Assembly: GCF_002196855.1 (NCBI RefSeq)
Contig: NZ_NIPW01000008.1
Coordinates: 1 to 64,000, forward strand
Length of the DNA stretch: 64,000 bases
Source: Haematobacter genomosp. 1
GTDB lineage: Bacteria; Pseudomonadota; Alphaproteobacteria; Rhodobacterales; Rhodobacteraceae
Reading direction: 5' to 3'
Below are positions 52,869 through 61,739 of this stretch, piece by piece (position 1 is the first letter of the stretch; every line of letters starts with the position of its first letter). The notes beneath the pieces are model-generated. The model was not told where the DNA came from and searched no databases. It saw nothing but the letters and a program-made list of their open reading frames with translations. The position numbers were made by a program, and so were the translations under genes.

Positions 52869-54356
52869 TCAGTCGGTATTGATCCACACGGCTTTCGTGT
52901 CGAGATATTCCTCCAGATGCTCTATCCCGCCCTCGCGCCCGTAGCCTGACATCTTCACCCCGCCAAAGGGAACGGCGGGGTCGATCGCGTGATACATGTT
53001 CACCCAGACCGACCCGGCCCGGATACGTCTGGCAAGCTTGTGCGCGGTGCCGAGATGGGTCGTGAATATTCCCGCCGCGAGACCGTAGGGCGTCGCATTG
53101 GCCCGTTCCACCACTTCCTCCAGCGTATCAAAGGGAAGGGCGGAGACGACCGGGCCAAAGATCTCCTCGCGCGCGATGGTCATTGCATCCGTCACATCGC
53201 CGAAGACGGTGGGGGCAATGTAGTTCCCCCGGGCGAAATCTCCGCCCGTCAGCCGTTCACCACCGGTCAGCAGGCTGGCACCCTCCGCCCTGCCCGCGGC
53301 CAGATAGCCCTCGATCCGGCTGACCTGCCGGGCGGAGATGATCGGACCGATCTCGGCGGTTTCGCTGATCCCGTTTCCAACGTGCAGCGCCTTTGCGAAA
53401 TCGGCAACCCGTCTGACGAATTCCGCGTGTATCTCGCGGGCAACGAACAGCCGCGAACCGGCGATGCAGATCTGACCCGAGTTCGCAAAGACCGCCATCG
53501 CGGCGACGGGCACCGCCTTGTCGATATCGGCATCCCTGCACACGATCACAGGCGACTTGCCCCCGAGCTCCAGCGACACGCGCTTCAGATTGCCGGTCGC
53601 GGCACGGGCGATTGCCTGTCCCGTCGCGGTGGAGCCGGTAAAGACGATCTTGTCCACGCCCGGATGGGCAGCGAGTGCCGCGCCCGCCTCCGGCCCCGTT
53701 CCGGTGACGACATTCAGAACTCCATCCGGCAAGCCCGCGTCCTGCATGAGGCGGGCGATCATCAGCACCGTCAGGGACGCCTCTTCCGAAGGCTTCAGGA
53801 CGACCGTGCACCCCGTGGCGAGAGCAGGCGCGATCTTCCAGACAGACCCGGCAATCGGCGCGTTCCATGGAATGATCGCCCCAACGACGCCGACCGGCTC
53901 TTTCACCGTCTGGGACAGGATCTCGCCGGGAAAGGAGTTGGGGATGGTGGCACCATGAAAGGCCACCGCCTGCCCGGCATAGAAGCGCAGCATGCCAATC
54001 ACCCGGCGTCGGTTTGCCAGCGTCCGGGCGATAGGCATTCCCATGTCGAGCGTGTCGGACAGGCACAGCGTTTCCCATTCTGCCTCGAAGCGTTCCGCGA
54101 TCCTGAGCAGCAGCGCCTGACGCTCGAAAGGGGTGAACCGCGCCCATGGGCCCTCGAAAGCACGCCGCGCGGCGGTAACGGCATCGTCGATGTCGGCGGC
54201 GTCCCCGCGGGGGACCGTTGCGAGCAGCGCGCCGGTTGCCGGGTTTCGCGCCTCCATCACCGCGCCGGAATGTGCGGACAGCCACCGCCCCCCGATGTGC
54301 ATCGGACGGAAGCCGCCGTCATAAAGTGCGGCGGCGCGGCTTTGCCAATCTGTCAT
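52869..54356 (-). CDS. NAD(P)-dependent aldehyde dehydrogenase
   Basis: A 495-residue dehydrogenase oxidising an aldehyde to its acid. VGAIIPWNAPIAGSVWKIAP, then KPSEEASLTVLMIARLMQDA, the glycine motif FTGSTATGQAIA, the catalytic Glu in LELGGKSPVIV and the catalytic Cys in ANSGQICIAGSRLFV are all in place. Three consecutive ATGs (54362, 54359, 54356) follow GGTGGAGGAG; I use the third for best spacing. Divergent from the SDR gene at 54514, so an alcohol-to-acid pathway is plausible. Confidence 0.93.
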   Translation of the reverse strand: MTDWQSRAAALYDGGFRPMHIGGRWLSAHSGAVMEARNPATGALLATVPRGDAADIDDAVTAARRAFEGPWARFTPFERQALLLRIAERFEAEWETLCLSDTLDMGMPIARTLANRRRVIGMLRFYAGQAVAFHGATIPNSFPGEILSQTVKEPVGVVGAIIPWNAPIAGSVWKIAPALATGCTVVLKPSEEASLTVLMIARLMQDAGLPDGVLNVVTGTGPEAGAALAAHPGVDKIVFTGSTATGQAIARAATGNLKRVSLELGGKSPVIVCRDADIDKAVPVAAMAVFANSGQICIAGSRLFVAREIHAEFVRRVADFAKALHVGNGISETAEIGPIISARQVSRIEGYLAAGRAEGASLLTGGERLTGGDFARGNYIAPTVFGDVTDAMTIAREEIFGPVVSALPFDTLEEVVERANATPYGLAAGIFTTHLGTAHKLARRIRAGSVWVNMYHAIDPAVPFGGVKMSGYGREGGIEHLEEYLDTKAVWINTD

Positions 54357-54513
54357 CATCATCTCCTCCACCTGGGGGATCATGCGTCAGGGTGCGAAGA
54401 AGGCTCAAGTCGGGAAAGCCTGCGCGGGACAACAAAGCGGCTGGCTCTTGTCGCATTGTTTGGTCATCCTGTGCGGCATGGCGGCCGGGGAGGGCGCCTG
54501 GAGGAGATTTCTG

Positions 54514-55260
54514 ATGCGACTTGACGGAAAGGTGGCGATCGTCACCGGCGGTGGATCGGGCTTTGGCGAGGGTATTGTGCGGAAATTCGCCGCAGAAGGA
54601 GCGCAGGTGATCGTGATGGATCGCGATGAAGCGGGCGCAGTGCGCGTGGCGGAAAGTGCCGGAGATGCGTGCCGTGCCTTTGTGGGCGACGTATCGCTGC
54701 CCGCGGGTATGGAGGGCGCCCGAGAAGCAGCAATTTCGGCCTTCGGGCGGCTGGACATCCTTGTGAACAACGCGGGTGTGGGGCATGTGCCGACTGCGCT
54801 GGAGGACGTTGACGAAGCAACCTTCGAGCGCATTGCGGACGTGAACATGCGCTCCGTCTATAACGGCGCCCGCGCGATGGTGCCGCATTTCAAAGCCCAG
54901 AGGTCCGGCGCGATCCTGAACGTCGCTTCCACCGGAGGCGTCTCGCCCCGTCCGAACCTTACCTGGTACAACGCCTCCAAGGGCTGGGTCATCACTGCCA
55001 CGCGCGCGATGGCGGTCGAACTCGCACCCTTCGGCATCCGTGTGAACGCGATCAATCCCGTGGCTGGCGACACACCGCTGCTCGCCACATTCATGGGTGC
55101 AGACACCCCGGAGATGCGTGCGAAATTCCTCTCCACCATTCCGCTTGGCAGATTTTCCACACCACAGGACATGGGCAATGCGGCGGCCTTCCTGTGCTCG
55201 GAGGAAGCCTCGATGATCACCGGTATTGCGATGGAGGTCGATGGCGGACGCTGCATCTGA
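54514..55260 (+). CDS. Short-chain dehydrogenase/reductase
   Basis: A 248-residue classical SDR. The cofactor motif TGGGSGFGEGIVRKFA lies near residue 11, NNAG near 88, catalytic Ser in ILNVASTGGVSP and the YxxxK in WYNASKGWVI. The C-terminus SMITGIAMEVDGGRCI is typical. GGAGGAG lies upstream of ATG 54514. It probably acts on an alcohol linked to the divergent aldehyde dehydrogenase. Confidence 0.93.
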   Translation: MRLDGKVAIVTGGGSGFGEGIVRKFAAEGAQVIVMDRDEAGAVRVAESAGDACRAFVGDVSLPAGMEGAREAAISAFGRLDILVNNAGVGHVPTALEDVDEATFERIADVNMRSVYNGARAMVPHFKAQRSGAILNVASTGGVSPRPNLTWYNASKGWVITATRAMAVELAPFGIRVNAINPVAGDTPLLATFMGADTPEMRAKFLSTIPLGRFSTPQDMGNAAAFLCSEEASMITGIAMEVDGGRCI

Positions 55261-55393
55261 GCGGGTGTCGGGGCCGGAAGAGAGGAATGAGCCGATCCTT
55301 GGGAGCACTGGTCGGAGGGGCCGTGGCATGATTTCGAGAACCCGTAACGAAGGCTTGCGCGGCTGTTCCGTCATCGCTAAACGGTCGGTGCTA

Positions 55394-55469
55394 GGGTCGT
55401 TAGCTCAGTTGGTAGAGCGTCTCGCTTACACCGAGAATGTCGGCGGTTCGAACCCGTCACGACCCACCA
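55394..55469 (+). tRNA. tRNA-Val (anticodon TAC)
   Basis: 76 bases including CCA. Acceptor GGGTCGT pairs with ACGACCC; D arm GCTCAGTTGGTAGAGC; anticodon loop CTTACAC with TAC; T arm with GGTTCGAACCC. Its 3' side is followed at once by prophage-like, AT-richer DNA, so it is the likely integration site. Confidence 0.97.
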
Positions 55470-55518
55470 TTCTTATTTTCAATAAAATCAATCACTTAGA
55501 ACACGCTCCAGAACGGCA

Positions 55519-55579
55519 ATGTACCCTAAACGCCGCAAAAATGTACCCTAAATGTACCCTAAAATTTTTTGGGGTACAT
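55519..55579. repeat. Clustered ATGTACCCTAAA repeats near tRNA-Val
   Basis: ATGTACCCTAAA occurs three times on the plus strand (55519-55530, 55541-55552, 55552-55563) and its core once inverted (GGGGTACAT, 55571-55579). Clustered direct and inverted short repeats beside a tRNA 3' end resemble the arm-type sites of a tyrosine-recombinase attachment site. No integrase gene remains in the window. Confidence 0.6.
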
Positions 55580-55701
55580 TCGGGCTGAATCAAAAAGGGA
55601 CGGCTAACGCCGCCCCCATCCGTCTCATTATCTCACCTGCCACGCGGGTTCAGCACCCCGCCGTACAGCGTAGCCTGCGCCATACGCTCATCGACCTTGA
55701 G

Positions 55702-56600
55702 TTAAATCAGTTCGGCTAGCTGGTTCGCGGCCCGTTGCGCCTGAATCGGGTCTTCGATGCTGTTAGAGGTCTGAAGGTTCACCACAATCCCGCCAAAGCT
55801 GTTCGACACAGACGAGCCACCCCCGCCGGTCTCCAACCTAGACGCGTCGACCGGGATCTTCCTCCCCCGCGTCAGCGGTACCACTGCTTCATCGTCGTGG
55901 AGGATCGCAGGGATCCCGAAAGTGTTAGCAGTACCATTCTTGAACTGAGGAGCGTTCTTGAACAGCGCGGCGGGAGCCGGGGCGTAGCTCACCGCCTTCT
56001 GATCCGAGTATCCGCCTTCTTTGAATAGCCCGATCATGGATCCGACCGAGTTCCAGAACCCTCCGCTTGCTGCAGCGGTAGCTCCAGCGCTCGCGGCCCC
56101 TGCTCCTGCGCCCGCCACGCTTCCGGTGGTCATCGCACTGGCGATGATAGCCCCGCCCTGTGCAGCGCCTGCGACGATGCCTTGCGCAAGGATGGTCGCG
56201 CCGGTTTGGTATCCCAGCGCGTCCCCCAGCATGGTCATGACCTGATCGGCCATCATCGTGGCCAGCGATGACCGGATGGTCTCAACTATGTTCGATACGT
56301 CGATATCGCCGGTCATGAAGACGTCTTTTAGCCCGTCGCGGACGGAGGTCAGCGCTTCGGCTTGTAGGTTCTTGAACGATTCCCCCTCTGTGGGAATTCC
56401 CTTGAAATAGTCCTTTACAGGATCTTCAGTCAGGCGTTGGAGGACTTCGTATAGTTGCTGCTGGGTCTCGAATAGCCGCAAGGCGGATGCGCTGGCCGAG
56501 TCCAGACGCCCGCCATAGGCGCTCATCATGTCCGCCGCGAGTTGCGCCCCCTCCATCGTCGCGTACTGTCCGCTGGCTAGCAGCTTCCGTGCCGCGAACC
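55702..56600 (-). pseudogene. Phage tail tape-measure-like protein, 3' fragment
   Basis: About 295 C-terminal codons. Gly/Ala-rich hydrophobic helices (GAIIASAMTTGSVAGAGAGA) precede GLFKEGGYSD and PAILHDDEAVVPLTRGRKIP, a combination typical of the end of tape-measure or lambda-type tail proteins. The frame upstream of about 56600 no longer resembles a tail protein and similarity jumps to another frame, so the 5' part was lost in a deletion. Below its stop, MAQATLYGGVLNPRGR (about 55655-55610) may be a scrap of the next tail gene. Confidence 0.75.
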
Positions 56601-56830
56601 GGGTCGTCGAGATATCCAATGAACAAGTGTGGCTGAGAGGCCGATTTGATCGGCGCAAGAGGCGGGTATTTGTGGAGAAGCACATCGCCGAACCGGAACT
56701 TGTGGGTCTCGGCGCGAGACTTCGCCGTCTCGATAAGGCGCGGCGCATGGCGTGGGAAACTGAGATGGAGAGGGCGGCAAAAAGCCCCCTCATGATGGAG
56801 GAGGCTTGGCCTTGTTCACCGATCACTGGT
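56600..56830 (-). pseudogene. Small phage-type gene fragment
   Basis: In a frame other than that of the tape-measure piece, the minus strand encodes ETAKSRAETHKFRFGDVLLH followed by KYPPLAPIKSASQPHLFIGY, resembling small prophage proteins with a KFRFGDVV-type motif. It merges with the tape-measure fragment near 56600, which marks a deletion junction. Function unknown. Confidence 0.45.
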
Positions 56831-56890
56831 CAAGCTGCGGGCTTCACAGCGGTCCCGCACGCTTTTCGACCGCCTGCGATTGTGGAGGCT

Positions 56891-57202
56891 TCACAGGCGG
56901 CAAAGAACCTGGCGAAGAGTCCGGTCGTTCGCATTGTAGCCGGGTCGGGCGCCTGAAAAGCTACGCCCAACTGTGGCGAGCCCGGATAGTTTGGAAACGT
57001 GAAAATCACGCCAGCCTTGCCCGGTTCCTCCGAGAACTTGCCAGCCGCTGAGGGTCACGTCGCCCGATTTGTCCACGCCTAGCAGGTGAGGTTCGACCTC
57101 GCGAGCCTTGCCGTTGTACATGAACCGGATCACCTGACGGTCGCGGATGGCTTGGGAAATTTGCGCGGACAACAAAAGAATCACCACACCAAAGGGCTGC
57201 AA
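56891..57202 (-). CDS. Small protein with a WYL-like segment
   Basis: A 103-residue frame starting at TTG 57202. After a short hydrophobic lead (MQPFGVVILLLSAQISQAIR) it reads RQVIRFMYNGKAREVEPHLL and later VTLSGWQVLGGTGQGWRDFH, resembling the ligand-binding half of WYL or related SH3-like domains, without a helix-turn-helix. It may be a prophage moron or a truncated regulator. The start is poor and it may be partial. Confidence 0.5.
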   Translation of the reverse strand: MQPFGVVILLLSAQISQAIRDRQVIRFMYNGKAREVEPHLLGVDKSGDVTLSGWQVLGGTGQGWRDFHVSKLSGLATVGRSFSGARPGYNANDRTLRQVLCRL

Positions 57203-57259
57203 TATTTCGATGGTGATCGGCTCTGCCTGACCTGTCGAGTCCTTCGTCGGCCATGGAAA

Positions 57260-57282
57260 AGCCCGCCGGGCGAGGGCGGGCT
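57260..57282 (-). terminator. Rho-independent terminator (minus strand)
   Basis: On the minus strand AGCCCGCC-CTCGCCC-GGCGGGCT is followed directly by TTTTCC: an 8-bp GC stem with a 7-base loop and a T-run. It lies about 20 bases after the stop of the membrane/coiled-coil phage gene at 57304. Confidence 0.75.
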
Positions 57283-57303
57283 ATGGCGGTAACGCGGTGC
57301 GGC

Positions 57304-57603
57304 TTACTGGATAAATCTCGCCGCAACTTGCGCGATGGTAGACAGGCCAACGATCAATCCGACGATAAGAGCGATGCCTCCGTAGCCTGGAAGCATAGAC
57401 ACCTTGCCCTTGAGTTCGGCGACGTCGGTTCGCAAGACCTTCATGTCGGCCTTCACTTCCTTCATGTCGCTCTCCAAGCTTGCAACGCGCACTGCCAGCA
57501 TGGTGTCCTCCGGTGGCCCCCCGGGAGTATGTGGGCCTTGTGGTCCTTTAGGCAAGTAGGGGCCTGATGGATACTGATAGATGTTTCCCGTCTCATTCGT
57601 CAT
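57304..57603 (-). CDS. Phage-type coiled-coil membrane protein (holin-associated, XhlA-like)
   Basis: A 99-residue protein from ATG 57603 (ATG 57618 also in frame). Pro/Gly-rich N-terminus, then a coiled coil (about 38-72: SLESDMKEVKADMKVLRTDV) and one C-terminal membrane helix (GIALIVGLIVGLSTIAQVAA). This layout matches small phage lysis-cassette proteins of XhlA type. It overlaps the end of the upstream gene by 11 bases. Confidence 0.65.
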   Translation of the reverse strand: MTNETGNIYQYPSGPYLPKGPQGPHTPGGPPEDTMLAVRVASLESDMKEVKADMKVLRTDVAELKGKVSMLPGYGGIALIVGLIVGLSTIAQVAARFIQ

Positions 57604-57880
57604 CGGACGGTGCCTCAAAGAGGGACTGCGCGCGGATTGTCTCCCAGTTCTTCTTGGCTTGTTCGATCATATCTTTTCCGGCTGCCTTGCGCATATCGTC
57701 CGCTCCGAACGACTGCATGAAAATGCCATCTACGTATTTTGCAGCATCCTCATAGGCGGCGGCGATCCACGCGCTTGTCCATTTTCTGATTTCCGCGTTC
57801 TCTCGCGTCAGCTCTCGGATTTTGCTTTCTGCCGCATCCACGAGCGCAGCCAAGGCTTCAACCCTCTCGTCCAGCGTCAT
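57593..57880 (-). CDS. Small prophage protein, unknown function
   Basis: A 95-residue protein with a predicted N-terminal coiled coil (DERVEALAALVDAAESKIRE) followed by helices. TGGAGGAGTAG precedes the ATG at 57880. Overlap with the next gene and the shared direction suggest a phage operon. No family recognised. Confidence 0.6.
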   Translation of the reverse strand: MTLDERVEALAALVDAAESKIRELTRENAEIRKWTSAWIAAAYEDAAKYVDGIFMQSFGADDMRKAAGKDMIEQAKKNWETIRAQSLFEAPSDDE

Positions 57881-57907
57881 CTACTCCTCCAATGGAGGGG
57901 GAAAACT

Positions 57908-57923
57908 AAGTAACATGTTACTT
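57908..57923. promoter_or_regulatory. 16-bp perfect palindrome, candidate phage operator
   Basis: AAGTAACATGTTACTT is a perfect 16-base palindrome in an AT-rich segment, between the minus-strand phage gene at 57880 and the plus-strand gene at 58023. TATAAA at 57940-57945 lies downstream with TTACTT 15 bases earlier as a possible -35. The arrangement suits a repressor-controlled divergent phage promoter. Confidence 0.55.
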
Positions 57924-58022
57924 GTCAATAACTTATGGTATAAAAGGTCACCTTCCCAGAATCGCCCCTCTCTGCTTTCATCCAGAACATTACAAGAACC
58001 GATTCTGAGGGAGGGTTAACGA

Positions 58023-58169
58023 GTGACAAAGGAAGATTATGGCGGTTCGTGGGGAATGACCGACGTGAGGCAGACGCTGCGGGAGAAGGTCGCTGCAATG
58101 ACGGACGTCGAAATTATGAGGCTCATTTGCTGGCGCTGCGCTCGATGCGGCGCAGGATTCGCCACCTAG
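58023..58169 (+). CDS. Small zinc-ribbon-like protein, probably truncated
   Basis: A 48-residue frame from GTG 58023, after GGGAGGG. The C-terminal part contains the Cys pairs CWRC and CARCGAGF, suggestive of a zinc ribbon. Its TAG stop abuts the broken 5' end of an IS3 element at 58173, so the natural C-terminus may have been lost. Other small prophage activators have this sort of Cys cluster; function not assigned. Confidence 0.5.
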   Translation: MTKEDYGGSWGMTDVRQTLREKVAAMTDVEIMRLICWRCARCGAGFAT

Positions 58170-58172
58170 AGA

Positions 58173-58684
58173 GGCTTCGTCCATGTCGCTTTCGTCATCG
58201 ATGCCTATGCCCACTGCATCGTCGGCTGGAGGCTCAGCCGTTCGGCCCATGCGGGCTTCGTTCTGGATGCTCTGGAACAGGCAGTTCATGAACGCCGCCC
58301 GGCCAAGGGCACGGGGCTGGTCCACCACAGCGACAGGGGCTCTCAATACCTATCCATTCGCTACACCGAACGTCTTGCCGAAGCAGGCATTGAGCCTTCG
58401 GTCGGCAGCGTCGGCGACAGCTATGACAACGCGCTGGCCGAGACGATCAACGGCCTATTCAAGGCCGAGGTCATCCACCGCCGTGGCCCCTCGCGCAGCT
58501 TCGAGGCTGTCGAATATGCCACGCTGGAATGGGTCGACTGGTTCAACAACCGCCGGCTCCTCGAGCCCATCGCGAACATCCCGCCAGCAGAAGCCGAGGC
58601 CAACTTCTACGCAGCTCTGGAAACTGAACCCATGGCCGCGTAACTAACCAAAATCAGCCTCCGCCAAACCCGGCGGCAGTTCAG
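58173..58684 (+). mobile_element. IS3-family element, 5'-truncated
   Basis: Codons 58173-58643 encode the last 156 residues of an IS3 OrfB transposase: GFVHVAFVIDAYAHCIVGWR, the catalytic Asp in VHHSDRGSQY, Glu in SYDNALAETINGL, and WVDWFNNRRLLEPI. Its first catalytic Asp, OrfA and left inverted repeat are missing. The right end to 58684 is intact and identical to bases 1-43 of the window. Confidence 0.9.
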
Positions 58685-59001
58685 GGTGCCCTCGCCACCT
58701 AGCGCAGACTGCCCCAGTGGTGCGACCAGTTATTTTGTGTTCGCTCCCGGCTTGAGAGGAGGACGAGGCCACAGGTGCCAAGCTCCTCACAAACAGCTTG
58801 GACGTAACGGCTCGCGGCGGGTAGCCATAGTGAATTTTAGCATCTACTAGTCAGTCATCAGCGTGCCTATGTCGGTGCGGGAAAGCGTCAAGACCTGCGT
58901 AAAGCAGTTACCCTTGTCTACCGTTGTCGCCCGATGGCAGTTATGAGATTCAGCGCCGATGTCAACCTTTCGACGAGAGCGAGCAGATCGTGGGAAAAAA
59001 C
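58685..59001. other. Gap between IS3 and small interrupted frame
   Basis: About 320 bases; slightly AT-richer than average, no gene or RNA recognised. Confidence 0.45.
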
Positions 59002-59104
59002 ATGACAAACGAGACTTTGCGCCAATCCCTCGACAGCTTGCAGAGCAAGGCTCGAGAGAGAATTGTCAAAACACAGAATATTGAGTACGATCTCGAAACG
59101 TTAG
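59002..59104 (+). pseudogene. Small frame interrupted by the IS5-family element
   Basis: ATG 59002 opens MTNETLRQSLDSLQSKARER and runs to ETL at the TTAG target site (59101-59104), then continues into IS sequence up to a stop at 59163. The reading frame could resume after the right end of the IS (CTAG, 59952) and stay open for many codons. No family recognised, so it may not be a real gene. Confidence 0.35.
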
Positions 59105-59951
59105 GCTTTGTTGACAAAAGTGATTCCCCTGCGCGGTCGGCTGTGATTCAAGACCCTCTCTAGGCAGGAGATGAGCTTGGCGCGCAACCTGATATCCGAC
59201 GATGAGTGGGCCTTCTTCGATGGCTTTATTCGTGCTGTACGGCATCCGAACGGGCGCAAGCCTGCAGACCATCGATTTGTTCTGGATGGCATTTTCTGGA
59301 TCGCGCGGACCGGTGCGCCCTGGCGGGACCTGCCCGAAGAGTTCGGCAAGTGGTCATCGGTCTACCGCCAGTTCCGCCGCTGGACTTGGCGGGACTGTGG
59401 GAGGATATCTTGGATGCGCTGAACCACGCCGGGATTGCCCCCTGCAACCTTCAGATGGTCGACAGTACCGTGATACGCGCCCATCATCATGCGGCGGGTG
59501 CAAAAGGGGAGCTCCGAAAGAGGCTCTTGGCCTTTCGAGAGGTGGGTTCTCGACAAGATCCATCTCCGCGTCAACGGCGCCGGTCTCCCTATGAGGACCG
59601 AGATCACGCCGGGCCAGGATTCCGACTATACCGGCTATGATCTGGTAAATGGCCGCCAACCTGCCGCAGCCTGCGGTTCTGGTGGCGGACAGAGGCTACG
59701 ACTCTGATAAAATTCGGGAAGACATCGAGAACCGTAACGCGCTGCCCATGATCCCGATGCGAAGAACCGAAAGGTACGCAAGGCTGTCGACATGACCATC
59801 TCCACCCTGCGCAACATGGTCGAGCGCTGCTTCAACAAACTGAAAAACAGCCGCCGGCTGGCAACCCGCTACGACAAAACCGCAGACAGTTTCCTCGGTT
59901 TTATAGACGTCGCCTGCATCAGGCTCTGGCTTCGCCATTTGTCAACATGAC
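59105..59951 (+). mobile_element. IS5-family element (847 bp) with broken transposase
   Basis: Ends GCTTTGTTGACAAAAG (left) and, on the reverse strand, GTCATGTTGACAAATGG (right) are imperfect inverted repeats sharing TGTTGACAAA. Flanking TTAG and CTAG fit a YTAR target. The transposase begins at ATG 59171 (DDEWAFFDGFIRAVRHPNGR, DLPEEFGKWSSVYRQFRRWT) but the DDE part (LQMVDSTVIRAHHHAAGAKG, GLPMRTEITPGQD, VLVADRGYDSDKIRED) lies in other frames separated by at least three shifts. One shift may be the programmed OrfA/OrfB frameshift; the others make it inactive. Confidence 0.85.
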
Positions 59952-60130
59952 CTAGCTTCCACCGGTGAAACTAGTCGCGACAGAATGGTCGCAAGCGGCG
60001 GTATTGCGTCCATTCGCCACATATTGCTGAGCTTATCGGGACGTTTTGCAACATTGACCGTGCTTGCTGAGCACTATTTCCGTCGGGATCCACGCCGCTC
60101 GCGGCGGCAGGTTTTTTTCGGGAGGATCAT

Positions 60131-61714
60131 ATGGCTGGAGAAAAGCCGGAACTCAGTCATCAGGGTCAGTTCAACGAGCAACGCGGGTGGCGGCAGTATA
60201 ACGTCTGGATCATGCGCGCGCTCGGTCTGATTGCGGCGCTTGTCGTCTATGCTCTGCTCGGGGGTTCGGAGGGATTGAGCGCGGATGGTCGTGCGGTTGC
60301 GGCTATTGCAACGCTCATGGCGATTTGGTGGATGACGGAGGCCATACCGCTGGCCGCCACGTCGCTGATCCCCATCGTGCTGTTTCCAGCGCTTACGGGG
60401 CAGAGCGTGTCGCAGGCGACTTCGCCCTATGCAAATCCCATCGTTTTCCTTTTTCTGGGTGGATTTCTCATCGCGATCGCCATGGAGAAATGGAACCTGC
60501 ACCGGCGTATCGCGCTGCTCACCATCGCGCGCATCGGGGTGGAGCCGCGCCGCATTGTCCTCGGCGTGATGGTCTCCACAGCGTTTCTGTCGATGTGGGT
60601 TTCCAACACCGCGACGGCGCTGATGATGCTGCCCATCGGCATGTCGATCCTCGCGCTGTTCACCAGCGGGGGCAAGTCCGCTGGATCGGTCGAGGACATC
60701 GGGAACGGCCAGACGATCACGGAAGCGATCCGCGATCCCAACGTGGCGACTTTCGGCGTCTGCCTGATGCTCGGCATCGCATGGTCGGCCTCCATCGGAG
60801 GGCTCGGCACGCTGCTCGGAAGCCCGCCCAACGCCATCGTGGCGGGGTATGCGGCGGATACGTTGGGCACGCCGATCAGTTTCTTTCAGTGGATGATGAT
60901 CGGCCTGCCGCTCGCCGCAGTGTTCATCCTGCTGGCGTGGTGGGTGATGACCCGGGTCATCTATCGCTTCGAACTGCCGGAAATCCCCGGGGGCCGCAGC
61001 ATGATCGACAAGGAGATCGATGCTTTGGGGCCAATGAGCCAAGGGGAAAAGGTGGTGCTCGCCGTATTCGTGAGTGCGGCCTTCCTGTGGATCGTTCCGG
61101 GCTTGCTCGGCAACATTCCCTTCGTCGCTGCCGCTCTGCCCTGGCTGGGCGGTTTCAACGACACCGTCATCGCCATTGCGGCGGGGCTTGCCATGTTCAT
61201 CCTGCCTGCGGAGGGCAAGACGAAGATGGTCCTGAACTGGAAAGATGCGGAGGACGGGCTGCCGTGGGGCGTTCTGCTGCTGTTCGGGGGTGGCCTGAGC
61301 CTCGCCGCTGCCGTGGGGTCGTCCGGGCTGGATGACTGGTTCGGCGCGCAGGTGTCCGGTCTGGGGGCGCTGCCCGCAATCCTGCTCGTCGCTTCGGTCG
61401 TCGGTATCATCCTTTTCCTGACGGAGGTGACCTCCAATACCGCGACGGCTGCGACGTTCATTCCGATCCTCGGAGGTGTGGCTCTGGGCCTTGACGTCAA
61501 TGCGATGATGCTGATCGTGCCCGCGGCGCTGGCGGCGACCTGCGCCTTCATGCTGCCGGTAGGCACGCCGCCGAACGCGATCGTCTTCGGCTCTGGGGCG
61601 GTCACGATCGCCCAGATGGCGCGGGGCGGGGCGGTGATGAACCTGATCGGCATCCTGCTCATCACCTGCGCGATCTATGCGATCGGCGGGATGGCGCTTG
61701 GGATAGACTTCTGA
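60131..61714 (+). CDS. DASS/SLC13-family sodium:anion symporter
   Basis: A 527-residue transporter with about 11-12 membrane segments. Two family SNT motifs that bind Na+ and the carboxylate are present: WVSNTATALMMLPIG and VTSNTATAATFIPI. Other signatures are ATLMAIWWMTEAIPLAATSL and LLGSPPNAIVAGY with VGTPPNAIVFGSG. Substrates of the family are dicarboxylates such as succinate, citrate or sulfate. GGGAGGATC precedes the ATG. Its promoter lies just after the IS5-family element. Confidence 0.93.
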   Translation: MAGEKPELSHQGQFNEQRGWRQYNVWIMRALGLIAALVVYALLGGSEGLSADGRAVAAIATLMAIWWMTEAIPLAATSLIPIVLFPALTGQSVSQATSPYANPIVFLFLGGFLIAIAMEKWNLHRRIALLTIARIGVEPRRIVLGVMVSTAFLSMWVSNTATALMMLPIGMSILALFTSGGKSAGSVEDIGNGQTITEAIRDPNVATFGVCLMLGIAWSASIGGLGTLLGSPPNAIVAGYAADTLGTPISFFQWMMIGLPLAAVFILLAWWVMTRVIYRFELPEIPGGRSMIDKEIDALGPMSQGEKVVLAVFVSAAFLWIVPGLLGNIPFVAAALPWLGGFNDTVIAIAAGLAMFILPAEGKTKMVLNWKDAEDGLPWGVLLLFGGGLSLAAAVGSSGLDDWFGAQVSGLGALPAILLVASVVGIILFLTEVTSNTATAATFIPILGGVALGLDVNAMMLIVPAALAATCAFMLPVGTPPNAIVFGSGAVTIAQMARGGAVMNLIGILLITCAIYAIGGMALGIDF

Positions 61715-61739
61715 TCTTTCTCTTCTGCGGCGGAGGGGG

